Below, piece after piece: positions 56,438 through 64,000 of a stretch of DNA of 64,000 nt. This DNA comes from Flavobacterium sp. Its GTDB lineage: Bacteria; Bacteroidota; Bacteroidia; Flavobacteriales; Flavobacteriaceae. The position numbers and the translations under genes are program-made. Below the pieces are notes generated by a model that was not told where the DNA came from, searched no databases, and was given only the letters and a program-made list of their open reading frames with translations. Position 1 is the stretch's first letter. Every line of letters starts with the position of its first letter. The stretch covers positions 496,001 through 560,000 of the forward strand of contig JADKHM010000019.1 of assembly GCA_016721735.1 (NCBI GenBank). Direction: 5' to 3'.

Positions 56438-57625
56438 TTAATCGAGGATTGCGGCAATTCCTGGTAAGGTTCTTCCTTCGAGCATTTCGAGCATGGCGCC
56501 ACCGCCAGTCGACACATAACTCATCTTTTCTTCCAATCCAAATTGTTTTACGGCCGATACAGAATCGCCACCACCAACCAAAGAAAAGGCTCCGTTTGCA
56601 GTAGCTCCAGCGATATAATTGCCCAATTCGATGGTTCCGTTCGCAAAAGACGGCATTTCGAAAACGCCTAAAGGTCCGTTCCAAAGAATGGTTTTAGATT
56701 CAAGAATAACTTTTTTGAAGTTCTCCAATGATTTTGGACCAGCGTCTAAGCCTTGCCAGCCATCTGGAATATTGTTGACATCTACAACTTGCGTCTTCGC
56801 GTCGTTAGAGAATGCATCTGCAGCAACAACATCAACGGGAATATGAATTTGCACTCCTTTTTCTTTGGCCAAACGCAAAATTTCTAAAGCCAATTCTTGT
56901 TTGTCGTCTTCACAAATAGAATCGCCAATTTTTCCGCCGAGTGCTTTTACGAAAGTGAATGTCATTCCACCGCCGATAATCATGTGATTTACTTTGTCTA
57001 AAATATTTTCGATAACCGTAATTTTTGAAGATACTTTTGAACCTCCAAGAACTGCAGTTACCGGCTTCTCGCTATTTTTTAAAACTCTATTTAAACTTTC
57101 TATTTCACGAGCCAATAACATTCCGAAACATTTGTGGTTTGGGAAGAATTGCGCAATAATTGTAGTCGATGCGTGTGCGCGATGCGCGGTGCCAAAAGCA
57201 TCATTCACGTAGATATCGCCTAGTGAAGCCAATTCTTTTGAAAATGCTACATCGCCGGCTTCCTCTTCGTTGTGAAAACGCAAATTTTCTAACAATAAAA
57301 CTTCTCCTGCTTTTAGATTTGCCGCAGCCGTTTGTGCTGGTTCTCCAATACAATTTTCAGCGAATTTTACCGAAACGCCTAGAATTTCGGATGCGGTGGA
57401 AAGAATATGCTTTAAAGAATATTTTGCTTCCACGCCTTTTGGTCTGCCTAAGTGCGACATCAAAATAACACTTCCGCCATCGGCAAGGATTTTATCGATG
57501 GTTGGTTTGGCAGCTTCAATTCTAGTGGCATCGGTCACATGGAAATTTTCGTCTAAAGGCACATTAAAATCAACGCGAATGAGTGCTTTTTTGTCTTTGA
57601 AATTGAAGTCAGCTAGTGTTTTCAT
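56438..57625 (-). CDS. pgk: Phosphoglycerate kinase
   Basis: The product is 395 aa with all family motifs: VDFNVPLDE near residue 19, SHLGRPKG near 58, the AVLGGSKVSSK segment, the nucleotide loop GPLGVFE and the C-terminal GGGDSVSAV. It makes ATP from 1,3-bisphosphoglycerate in glycolysis. Full length and undamaged. It is divergent from holB. Confidence 0.97.
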   Translation of the reverse strand: MKTLADFNFKDKKALIRVDFNVPLDENFHVTDATRIEAAKPTIDKILADGGSVILMSHLGRPKGVEAKYSLKHILSTASEILGVSVKFAENCIGEPAQTAAANLKAGEVLLLENLRFHNEEEAGDVAFSKELASLGDIYVNDAFGTAHRAHASTTIIAQFFPNHKCFGMLLAREIESLNRVLKNSEKPVTAVLGGSKVSSKITVIENILDKVNHMIIGGGMTFTFVKALGGKIGDSICEDDKQELALEILRLAKEKGVQIHIPVDVVAADAFSNDAKTQVVDVNNIPDGWQGLDAGPKSLENFKKVILESKTILWNGPLGVFEMPSFANGTIELGNYIAGATANGAFSLVGGGDSVSAVKQFGLEEKMSYVSTGGGAMLEMLEGRTLPGIAAILD

Positions 57626-57651
57626 GGAAGTTTAGTTTTTTAAATCTGCTG

Positions 57652-57659
57652 CAAATATA
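57652..57659 (-). promoter_or_regulatory. -7 promoter motif for pgk
   Basis: On the minus strand it reads TATATTTG, a perfect TAnnTTTG, 27 nt before the ATG at 57625, which predicts a leader of about 20 nt. Confidence 0.55.
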
Positions 57660-57708
57660 CACTTAAATTTTTTTTGAGAAATCCTACGAAGTACAAAACG
57701 TGTTTGAA

Positions 57709-57811
57709 TAGCCCCGATTAAAGCGGCATCCTTTTTTGTTTTTAAAAAGACACCTCGACTGCGCTCGAAGTGACAATAAAACAAAAAAGATATAGCGGAA
57801 AGCGGGACTAC
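57709..57811. repeat. Dispersed hairpin repeat, copy C
   Basis: It opens tagccccgattaaagcggca and closes with gatatagcggaaagcgggact; tagccccg and cgggacta are complementary at seven of eight positions, and the inner gcggcatcc/gatatagcg segments partly pair. The loop differs from copies A and B and contains its own palindrome cctcgactgcgctcgaagtg. It fills the pgk-holB divergent gap. Confidence 0.78.
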
Positions 57812-57885
57812 GGTTGAATCGTGACGAATTGTGCTGCTCCCACACAATAACTTTGGCTCTTGGCAACTTTCTGTTATATTTGCTC

Positions 57886-59433
57886 ATGCTATTTTCAGAA
57901 ATTTTAGGCCAGGATTACATCAAGAATCACTTGACGAAAAGCGCGCTTTCGGGACGTATTCCGCATGCGCAATTGTTTGTCGGACCAGAAGGTTGCGGCA
58001 CTTTGGCGATGGCGATTGCTTATGCGCAGTTTATTTTGTGCAACAATCTTGATTCTGAAAATGCGGGTGGGAATGAAGCATGTAATTTGAAATTTCAAAA
58101 TCTTTCGCATCCGGATTTGCATTTTGTATATCCGACCGTAACTACCGAAGATGTAAAAACCAAACCCAAAAGCCTTGATTTTATTACCGATTGGCGACAA
58201 TTCGTGGCGGAAAATCCGTATGGGAGTTTGTTTGATTGGTATCAAGTGTTGGGCGTGCAAAACAAACAAGGAGAAATTCGCGTAGAAGATGCGCAGGAAG
58301 TGCTGAAATCTTTGGCTTTGAAATCCTATGAAGGCGGTTATAAAGTTATGATCGTTTGGATGGCGGAGAAGATGAATATTTCCGCGTCGAATAAGTTGCT
58401 GAAACTGTTGGAAGAACCTGCCGACAAAACCTTGTTTATTTTGATTGTTGAAAATGAAGAAGATTTGATTCAGACCATTCGTTCGCGTTGCCAAGCTTTG
58501 CATTTTGGTGCTTTACCTGAGAAGGAAATCACCGCTTCGTTGGTTTCACGTGAAAATATTGAACCCCGATTGGCGTCTAAAATCGCGCATCAAGCGCAAG
58601 GCAATTATAACAAAGCTTTACAATTGCTCCAAGAAAATGGCGAGGATGCGGTTTTTGAAAAATGGTTTGTCGATTGGGTTCGTGCGGCTTTTAGAGCTAA
58701 AGGCAATGCGGCCGCAATTCAAGATTTGATAGCTTGGAGCGAGCAAATTGCTGGTTTAGGTCGCGAAACACAAAAGAAATTCTTGAGTTATTGCATTACG
58801 ATGTTTCGTCAGGCTTTGTTGTTGAATTATCAAACGACGAGTTTGGTTTTTATGGAGCCGAAAATCGAGAAGTTTAAGTTGGAGAATTTTGCGCCTTTTG
58901 TGAATGGCAATAATATTCAAGCGATTTTTCAAGAACTTTCTGATGCGATGTATCACATTGAGCGCAACGGCAATGCGAAAATTGTACTTACGGATTTGTC
59001 TATAAAGCTGACGCGATTAATTCATAAAAAATTCATAAAAACTAATCTGATGGTCAATAGTGCTCCGATACTTATTTTGATTTTTCTAGCGGTAACTTTT
59101 ATTCAATCTGGTTATGACAAAGTCATGGACTGGAGCGGAAACGTCAACTGGTTAAAGGAACATTTTGCCAAAACCCGACTGAAAAATCATGTGCCTTTGG
59201 CCTTGCTGCATGTGCTGATTTTGGAATTGATTTCGGGAGTTTTGTGTATCGTAGGATGCATCGAATTGTTGGTGAATAGCGGTCGTACTTTCGGATTGTA
59301 TGGCGGCATTTTTTCGTGTATTACTTTGATCATGCTGTTGTTTGGACAGCGATTGGCGAAAGACTACGATGGCGCAAGAACCATTGTTATTTATTTTGTT
59401 CCGGCGGTGATGGTCGTGTTTTGGTTGAGTTAA
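57886..59433 (+). CDS. holB: DNA polymerase III delta-prime subunit read through into a DoxX-family membrane protein
   Basis: From the ATG at 57886, residues 1-about 380 are a clamp-loader delta-prime (SGRIPHAQLFVGPEGCGTLA degenerate P-loop, then NKLLKLLEEPADKTLFILIV). Residues from about 389 are a DoxX-like four-helix membrane protein (ILILIFLAVTFIQSGYDKVM). In relatives these are separate genes. One extra A in the A6 run at 59026-59031 would end holB at a TAA at 59043-59045 and let doxX start at 59050, so the fusion may be a one-base artefact. The delta-prime part loads the beta clamp; the start at 57886 is preferred over 57814 because the fold begins there. Confidence 0.85.
   Translation: MLFSEILGQDYIKNHLTKSALSGRIPHAQLFVGPEGCGTLAMAIAYAQFILCNNLDSENAGGNEACNLKFQNLSHPDLHFVYPTVTTEDVKTKPKSLDFITDWRQFVAENPYGSLFDWYQVLGVQNKQGEIRVEDAQEVLKSLALKSYEGGYKVMIVWMAEKMNISASNKLLKLLEEPADKTLFILIVENEEDLIQTIRSRCQALHFGALPEKEITASLVSRENIEPRLASKIAHQAQGNYNKALQLLQENGEDAVFEKWFVDWVRAAFRAKGNAAAIQDLIAWSEQIAGLGRETQKKFLSYCITMFRQALLLNYQTTSLVFMEPKIEKFKLENFAPFVNGNNIQAIFQELSDAMYHIERNGNAKIVLTDLSIKLTRLIHKKFIKTNLMVNSAPILILIFLAVTFIQSGYDKVMDWSGNVNWLKEHFAKTRLKNHVPLALLHVLILELISGVLCIVGCIELLVNSGRTFGLYGGIFSCITLIMLLFGQRLAKDYDGARTIVIYFVPAVMVVFWLS
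59050..59433 (+). CDS. DoxX-family membrane protein (possible separate start)
   Basis: The ATG at 59050 begins MVNSAPILILIFLAVTFIQS, a typical DoxX start, and gives 127 aa with four hydrophobic segments. In the sequence as given the frame is continuous with holB. DoxX proteins are small membrane proteins of unclear redox or respiratory role. I list it separately because it may be an independent coupled gene. Confidence 0.6.
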   Translation: MVNSAPILILIFLAVTFIQSGYDKVMDWSGNVNWLKEHFAKTRLKNHVPLALLHVLILELISGVLCIVGCIELLVNSGRTFGLYGGIFSCITLIMLLFGQRLAKDYDGARTIVIYFVPAVMVVFWLS

Positions 59434-59465
59434 TAAATTGCTCGCAAAACGCAAACTCTTAATAG

Positions 59466-61739
59466 TTATACATTCAAACTCGCCCTGAACAATTTCAATT
59501 CATCCCAAGTGAACGTATCTCCGTATTTTTCTTTGAGCGGATTGAGCGATTCTTCTTCATAACCTTCAAATGCTTGGGCTAATGCTTTTAATTTATCTTC
59601 AGGTAGCACTTCTGAAACCGTGACGGCTTTGATTTCAATCAATTTTGCTAAGTGCGTGCAAATGGTTTGTTTGGTCAATTTTCGAATATTGGCTATTTCA
59701 GAAATGGTGTTTTTCTCTTGCCAGAGTTCATAAGTCACAAGGAAAGTAGATTTTTTTGGTTCTTTAGTCTTAGCCGCTTTTTTGGATGTATAGCGTGCTA
59801 CATCATATTCGTCTTCAATCAAGGTTACGTTTTGCGCTTTGAATTCGGTTTGAATGGCCTCGACTTTATTCGATTTGTAATTTCTAATGGCTGCGGTGTT
59901 GATGTTCTCTTTTGAAATTTCCTGTCCCGCTGCAATGGTTTGAATAAGCACTTTCGCTTTCATCATGCGCAGGATGGCTTTGGTTTGTAATTCTTCCAAT
60001 TCAAGCAACTCATCAAAATAGGCTTTGGCTTTTTTGACGCGTTTGATTTCTTCTAATTTCCATAGAATCTCGCCAACTAAGCCGTCCATGGCTTTAAAGA
60101 AATAATCATAAGCCGCTTGTATTCTTTCCGAAACAAAATTGATGTCTACAGAATCAGCCTCGAATACTTTGTTCAATTGATTTAGAAATTTGCGCGCAGG
60201 TTCGACCAATTCGCCCATGATCTCCGCATTTTGCTTTGCCCAAGCAGCGTGTTTTGCTTTTTCGGAAACTTCTGATTTCTCGTTGTAACTGAATTGATGA
60301 TTGCACCATTCCTGTGCTAAAACCGACCAATCGAAAGTGTTTTTGAGGTACGAATGTACAAACTTTAAAGTCTCCAATTGAAGCGTATTGGCTAAAATGG
60401 AAGGTTCCGCTTTGTTGGTGGCGTAATTCATGACATCTTGATCGCTCGATATTCCATTCATTCGCAGTGGAGAAAGCAAAACTAAGCCGTTTAACGAACG
60501 AAGTCGAGAAAGTGCCACATAGGCTTGTCCAGGAAGAAAAACTTGCGACACGTCGATTGCTGCTTTGTCGAACGTTAATCCTTGGCTTTTGTGAACTGTA
60601 ATTGCCCACGCCAATTTGATAGGATAATGCACAAATGTCCCCAATACTTCTTCTTCGATTTCTTTCGTCATTTCGTTGACGGTATAGCGGATGTTTTGCC
60701 ATTCGTACTTCTCGACGGCAATGGTAACGCTTTCTTCGGGGAAATTGACTAAGATTTCCTCTGCGGACAGCGACTGAACGACGCCCATTTTTCCGTTGAA
60801 ATATTGCTTGTTGAAAGACAGATCATTTTTGACGAACATCACTTGCGCGCCGACTTTCAGTTCAAGTTGCGCATCAACTGGATATATTTTATCTGGAAAA
60901 TCTCCGACTATTTCAGGCAAATACGTGACTAGCTTTCCATTAAGATCAACCAAAGATTGCTGATTGATGGCATCTGCTTTCGCATTGTGCGTTGTTAGCG
61001 TGATATAACCTTGATTGGACTTTAAATCAAAATGAGGCTGCACGTATGCGTTTAGTTTTTGAATGTCTTTGGCTGTAATTTCGTTGTTCCGCAGATTATT
61101 CAAAATGGAGATAAAAGCATCGTCGGATTGTCTGAAAATTTTGGAAAGTTCGATGTAAATCGGCGGATTATTTTGAACCACGTGGGAGTGGAAAAAGAAC
61201 TTGCCTCTATAATATCTTTTCAGCACGCTCCATTCTTCGTCTTTTACGACTGGCGGCAATTGCAATAAATCGCCAATATACACCACTTGAACACCACCAA
61301 AAGGCAAACGGTTTTTGCGAATTGATTGCATGGTAAAGTCGATGGCGTCTAACAAATCAGACCGCAGCATACTGACTTCATCAATGATTAGCAGTTCCAT
61401 ATTGCGGATTACTGCCTTCTTGAGGCCGCTCATTTTGAAATGACGCATTAGGGTGCTTTTGGTTTCAAATTTTACGAAATCGGAAAAATGTGGCGCAATG
61501 GTGTCTGGAATAAATCCACCGAAAGGCAATTGAAACATCGAGTGAATGGTAACGCCCGATGCGTTGAGTGCCGCAATTCCGGTTGGAGCGACAACTACTG
61601 TGTTTTTGTGTGTGGTTTGAATGATTTCGCGCAGCAGTGTGGTCTTTCCCGTTCCAGCTTTTCCGGTTAGAAAAATAGATCTTTGCGTTTGATTGATAAA
61701 TTGAAGCGTGTATTTTGCTTCGGCTGAGATAGTTTCCAT
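59466..61739 (-). CDS. PIF1/RecD-like helicase with C-terminal HTH
   Basis: The product is 757 aa. Walker A is GKAGTGKTTLL (near residue 30) and Walker B is LLIIDEVSMLR, followed by SF1 motifs including the TVHKSQGLTFD (motif V region) and QAYVALSRLRSLNGL (motif VI). The last approximately 100 residues contain a helix-turn-helix of the RQC/HTH_40 type (TISEIANIRKLTKQTICTHL). It is expected to unwind DNA in repair or replication-fork upkeep. A -7 box at 61758-61765 supports the ATG at 61739 (METISAEAK) over 61760. Confidence 0.88.
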   Translation of the reverse strand: METISAEAKYTLQFINQTQRSIFLTGKAGTGKTTLLREIIQTTHKNTVVVAPTGIAALNASGVTIHSMFQLPFGGFIPDTIAPHFSDFVKFETKSTLMRHFKMSGLKKAVIRNMELLIIDEVSMLRSDLLDAIDFTMQSIRKNRLPFGGVQVVYIGDLLQLPPVVKDEEWSVLKRYYRGKFFFHSHVVQNNPPIYIELSKIFRQSDDAFISILNNLRNNEITAKDIQKLNAYVQPHFDLKSNQGYITLTTHNAKADAINQQSLVDLNGKLVTYLPEIVGDFPDKIYPVDAQLELKVGAQVMFVKNDLSFNKQYFNGKMGVVQSLSAEEILVNFPEESVTIAVEKYEWQNIRYTVNEMTKEIEEEVLGTFVHYPIKLAWAITVHKSQGLTFDKAAIDVSQVFLPGQAYVALSRLRSLNGLVLLSPLRMNGISSDQDVMNYATNKAEPSILANTLQLETLKFVHSYLKNTFDWSVLAQEWCNHQFSYNEKSEVSEKAKHAAWAKQNAEIMGELVEPARKFLNQLNKVFEADSVDINFVSERIQAAYDYFFKAMDGLVGEILWKLEEIKRVKKAKAYFDELLELEELQTKAILRMMKAKVLIQTIAAGQEISKENINTAAIRNYKSNKVEAIQTEFKAQNVTLIEDEYDVARYTSKKAAKTKEPKKSTFLVTYELWQEKNTISEIANIRKLTKQTICTHLAKLIEIKAVTVSEVLPEDKLKALAQAFEGYEEESLNPLKEKYGDTFTWDELKLFRASLNV

Positions 61740-61757
61740 TTGGCTTAGATTAGAAAA

Positions 61758-61765
61758 CAAAAATA
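61758..61765 (-). promoter_or_regulatory. -7 promoter motif for the helicase gene
   Basis: On the minus strand it reads TATTTTTG, a perfect TAnnTTTG, 19 nt before the ATG at 61739. It overlaps the alternative start at 61760, which it makes unlikely. Confidence 0.5.
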
Positions 61766-61772
61766 GTGTTTT

Positions 61773-62699
61773 TTATTTTTCAATGCTTGTTAAATAGTCA
61801 TTTACAATTTTAAAGCATTTCAATGCACCTTCATTATTGAGATGGTCTGCATCATAAAAATCCTCCTCAAAGAAACGAGCGTCATCAAATAGATTGAGAT
61901 AAAACACGTCGTTTGGATTCTTAGTTTGAAACTCGGAACAAGTCGCTTTTATTTTGCTCAATTTATTTTGATTCAAGTAGCTTTCGTATATTTTAGTTTG
62001 CGGCATAGAAACAATCAACACTTGAATGTTTCTTTGCTTGCACTTCTGAATGATATCGTTGATTCTACTTTTGTTGACTTCAAAATCTGTCAATCCATCT
62101 TCTTGAATAATGGCTCTGCTTTGCGCCACTTGCGCTGGTGGAATTCTATCAGCTTTTTTGTAGTTTGTCCCCCAACCAAGCGAATCACAATCGAGAATGG
62201 TTTTTTTCTTTACATAGCGTTTTACCAGATCCCTCGATTTGTAGAAACTTTGGGTGAATGCTAGGCAGTAATTTCTTGGGTCTAGTGCAGAAATTAGCGG
62301 AACTTCGAGCTGCATAAAACGTTGGTAATAAAACTTCCGCCAACCATCATCTCCAGAATTATCTATTTGACTAAGGTTTGTATATTCAATGCAAAACACG
62401 ACTTGCTTTAGTTTTGGCAGTTTATCGACATAATTATCGAAGAGTAGTTTATCAAAATAAATAGTTTGACTAACGTTGGAGAGATTAAAGGTGTTTTTTG
62501 AAAAGCAACTTGGATTTAAACCGTACAAACAATGAGAATCGCCAAAAAGAAGCACTTCAATTTTTCGATAATTCTTGTTAATTTCTTGATTCTTAAGACT
62601 GTAATTGTTTGGGGCATTTCTATAGAAAATTTCTAGTGCTATATACATTAACACAAATGGGGCAATAAACAGAAGCAATTTTAGAAAAAATTTCCGCAT
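61773..62699 (-). CDS. Membrane-anchored SGNH-hydrolase-like protein
   Basis: The product is 308 aa. One N-terminal membrane helix (about 5-25) is followed by an SGNH-type domain: block I VLLFGDSHCLYGLNPSCF, and a late DADHLNNEGALKCF that fits the block V Asp and His pair. The Ser of GDSH and the DxxH are the expected catalytic residues. Such proteins often modify cell-envelope sugars (O-acetyl groups), but the substrate is unknown. I use the ATG at 62699 since upstream residues are unlikely; the 34-bp gap to the helicase holds a promoter motif. Confidence 0.65.
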   Translation of the reverse strand: MRKFFLKLLLFIAPFVLMYIALEIFYRNAPNNYSLKNQEINKNYRKIEVLLFGDSHCLYGLNPSCFSKNTFNLSNVSQTIYFDKLLFDNYVDKLPKLKQVVFCIEYTNLSQIDNSGDDGWRKFYYQRFMQLEVPLISALDPRNYCLAFTQSFYKSRDLVKRYVKKKTILDCDSLGWGTNYKKADRIPPAQVAQSRAIIQEDGLTDFEVNKSRINDIIQKCKQRNIQVLIVSMPQTKIYESYLNQNKLSKIKATCSEFQTKNPNDVFYLNLFDDARFFEEDFYDADHLNNEGALKCFKIVNDYLTSIEK

Positions 62700-62731
62700 T
62701 AAGTTACTATAGATTTGATTCTTTATGTTTA

Positions 62732-62764
62732 TAAAAAAAGCCTCTATCAAAACAGAATGAGGCT
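62732..62764 (-). terminator. Terminator after the OmpH-like gene
   Basis: On the minus strand agcctc (62764-62759), a loop of 14 nt and gaggct (62744-62739), then seven T. It is 25 nt past the stop at 62789. Confidence 0.8.
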
Positions 62765-62788
62765 AGTTTTAGTTTCAATAATTCACTA

Positions 62789-63355
62789 CTATTTTTCGTC
62801 TTCTTTTTTACCAACTTTCTTGTCTGATGCTTTGTATTTATCATTCAATAGTTTGACAATTTCAGTAGTAATATCTAATTTATCTTCTGCATATAGGATT
62901 GATGCAGCTTCTCCCGTTCCGTAGATGTAGGTAAAGCCTTTTTCTTTTCCGTAGTCTTTGATGAATTTTTTTACTTTTTTAACCAAAGTATCCATTTCGA
63001 CACCGCTTTCCTCTCTAAGCTGCTGAACTAAAGCCTGTTGTGCATAACTTAATTCTTGTTCCTTCTTTTGAAGCCTCGCGCCATTTTCTTGTGCCCATGC
63101 TTGTCCGTTGGCTTGTGCATTCTTTTGAAAATTAGTTGCTTCAGCTTTAAATCTAGCCACTTCAGCTTCTAACTCTTTGCCCATCTCGTCGCCTTTGGCT
63201 TTATATTTTGCTTCGATGTCTTTCGCTTCGGAATATTCCTCCAATAATTTTGAGGTATCCACGTAAGCTGTTTTCATTTCTTTCGTTGGAGTGGTTGATT
63301 TGTTGCATGAAACAATTGCTATTGCGAGCATACAAATTAAAAGGGATTTTTTCAT
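62789..63355 (-). CDS. OmpH/Skp-like periplasmic lipoprotein
   Basis: The product is 188 aa with a lipobox (LAIAIVSCNK), an AYVDTSKLLEEYSEA opening that matches the OmpH/Skp start, a long coiled-coil (about 45-110) and a C-terminal IYGTGEAASILYAEDKLDIT block typical of the family. Skp-like proteins hold outer-membrane proteins during transit; this member is a lipoprotein and Lys-rich at its C-terminus. It has its own -7 box and terminator, so it is a single-gene unit. Confidence 0.85.
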   Translation of the reverse strand: MKKSLLICMLAIAIVSCNKSTTPTKEMKTAYVDTSKLLEEYSEAKDIEAKYKAKGDEMGKELEAEVARFKAEATNFQKNAQANGQAWAQENGARLQKKEQELSYAQQALVQQLREESGVEMDTLVKKVKKFIKDYGKEKGFTYIYGTGEAASILYAEDKLDITTEIVKLLNDKYKASDKKVGKKEDEK

Positions 63356-63377
63356 AATAAGATGGTTAATTGTGATT

Positions 63378-63385
63378 CAAAAGTA
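63378..63385 (-). promoter_or_regulatory. -7 promoter motif for the OmpH-like gene
   Basis: On the minus strand it reads TACTTTTG, a perfect TAnnTTTG, 23 nt before the ATG at 63355. Confidence 0.5.
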
Positions 63386-63435
63386 TTAATTTATTTTTAT
63401 CTAAAAAGATTATCCAGTAAAAGGCATAGATAGAC

Positions 63436-64000
63436 CTATTCTGTTTTGTTCTTAATCACATAAATATGCGAAGAGTATTCTTTAGACTTCCTCGCTTTCA
63501 TATTTGATTTTAGTCCAATCCACATTGCTGAAAAATAATTCATCCTACCGTTTTTATATTTTTCAGACAATAAAGAGACATAATACGAATCAAAAATCAT
63601 TGGTAGCGTTGCAACTAATTGTAGTTTTTCTCTTTCAAATAGTTTTTCAATTGAAAGTCGAGAAAAGTGCCATAAATGCCGAGGAACATCATAGGCCGCC
63701 CAAAATTTTCCATAATGTTTTGCGTCATAAGAGTTAAAATTTGGTACTGCTATAACAATTGTTCCGTTTGGTTTCAGTAATCGCTTTAGTTCTTTAATTT
63801 GCGAATTAACATCTGGCACATGTTCTAAAACATGCCACATGGTAACCACATCGACGGAATGGTCTTCCAGTTCGCTTGTTTTGTCAATATAAGTTACGCC
63901 TTTTGTCAAAGCTATATTTTTAGCTTTTTCATTGGGTTCTACACCAATGATTTGCCATCCGTTTTGTTTTGCTTGGGAAAGAAAATCTCCTGTTCCAGTT
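63436..64000 (-). CDS. Class I SAM-dependent methyltransferase (N-terminus beyond the window)
   Basis: The frame is open to the right edge, so the start is missing. The visible 187 codons begin in motif I (TGTGDFLSQAKQNGWQIIGV, with the acidic residue after it), then VDVVTMWHVLEHVPD (motif II region) and LLKPNGTIVIAVPNF. The layout matches the Methyltransf_23/11 type; the target is unknown. Confidence 0.82.
   Translation of the reverse strand, partial: TGTGDFLSQAKQNGWQIIGVEPNEKAKNIALTKGVTYIDKTSELEDHSVDVVTMWHVLEHVPDVNSQIKELKRLLKPNGTIVIAVPNFNSYDAKHYGKFWAAYDVPRHLWHFSRLSIEKLFEREKLQLVATLPMIFDSYYVSLLSEKYKNGRMNYFSAMWIGLKSNMKARKSKEYSSHIYVIKNKTE

Noticed and set aside
57875..57882. TATATTTG as a holB promoter
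   Set aside because: It lies only 3 nt before the holB ATG at 57886, so transcription would begin inside the gene. It would work only for an unlikely downstream start.
1..64000. tRNA, rRNA, tmRNA, insertion sequences, prophage or defence islands
   Set aside because: No matching motifs, transposase, integrase or restriction/toxin genes were seen on either strand.

Overview
The window looks like a chromosomal segment of a Flavobacterium-type member of the Bacteroidota. The evidence is AT-rich intergenic DNA, -7 promoter motifs of the form TAnnTTTG, an intact Bat (Bacteroides aerotolerance) operon, type IX secretion (T9SS) sorting domains, a PorP/SprF-family protein, a TonB receptor with surface lipoproteins, and many family-restricted proteins (DUF2480, DUF3078, DUF4837, DUF5689). 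I saw no rRNA, tRNA, CRISPR array, phage or intact insertion sequence.

Layout. 1-7219 (minus): moxR, a DUF58 protein, a two-membrane-span Bat-associated protein, batA, batB, batC and batD (cut by the window edge). 7427-9457 (plus): an aldo/keto reductase and an AlbA-like ATP-binding protein. 9466-12924 (minus): a little-known group of secreted proteins, including a lipoprotein with two DTG aspartyl-protease motifs and a PDZ domain, a small Cys-containing secreted protein and a T9SS-tailed protein. 13089-14390 (plus): a metallophosphoesterase and a small beta-barrel. 14459-16737 (minus): an ALDH7-type dehydrogenase and 3-hydroxyanthranilate dioxygenase, both amino-acid catabolism. 16809-22960: an exported endonuclease-like enzyme divergent from a TonB receptor and two surface lipoproteins, plausibly one extracellular-substrate locus. 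23590-34161 (minus): a giant type-B T9SS adhesin, a SprF-like protein and an OmpA/TPR protein. 34348-35592 (plus): hflX. 35647-43744 (minus): the SUF iron-sulfur assembly operon with accessory genes. 44001-52450 (plus): a metallo-beta-lactamase-fold hydrolase, a MarR regulator, an S8 protease, an M1 peptidase, rnpA, an S41 protease and a tandem-OmpA protein. 52447-57625 (minus): an elaA-like acetyltransferase, a DUF4837 lipoprotein, a LysM lytic transglycosylase and pgk. 57886-59433 (plus): holB read through into a DoxX protein. 59466-64000 (minus): a PIF1/RecD-like helicase with a C-terminal HTH, an SGNH-like protein, an OmpH/Skp-like lipoprotein and a partial methyltransferase.

Two patterns cut across this gene map. 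First, at least six genes carry small indels, mostly in or next to homopolymer runs. They include sufB, which is normally indispensable, and an OmpA domain with two compensating shifts. This points to sequence errors, or possibly slippage-based variation, rather than many true pseudogenes. Second, a hairpin-forming intergenic repeat beginning (gcc)ctagccccgat occurs three times (16110, 39711, 57709); one copy lies inside the suf operon between sufD and sufS. A hairpin that looks like a terminator also encloses the start codon of the DUF4837 gene. I found no clear new defence or mobile system. The best candidates for undescribed biology are the repeat family, the start-codon hairpin and the 9466-12924 secreted cluster.
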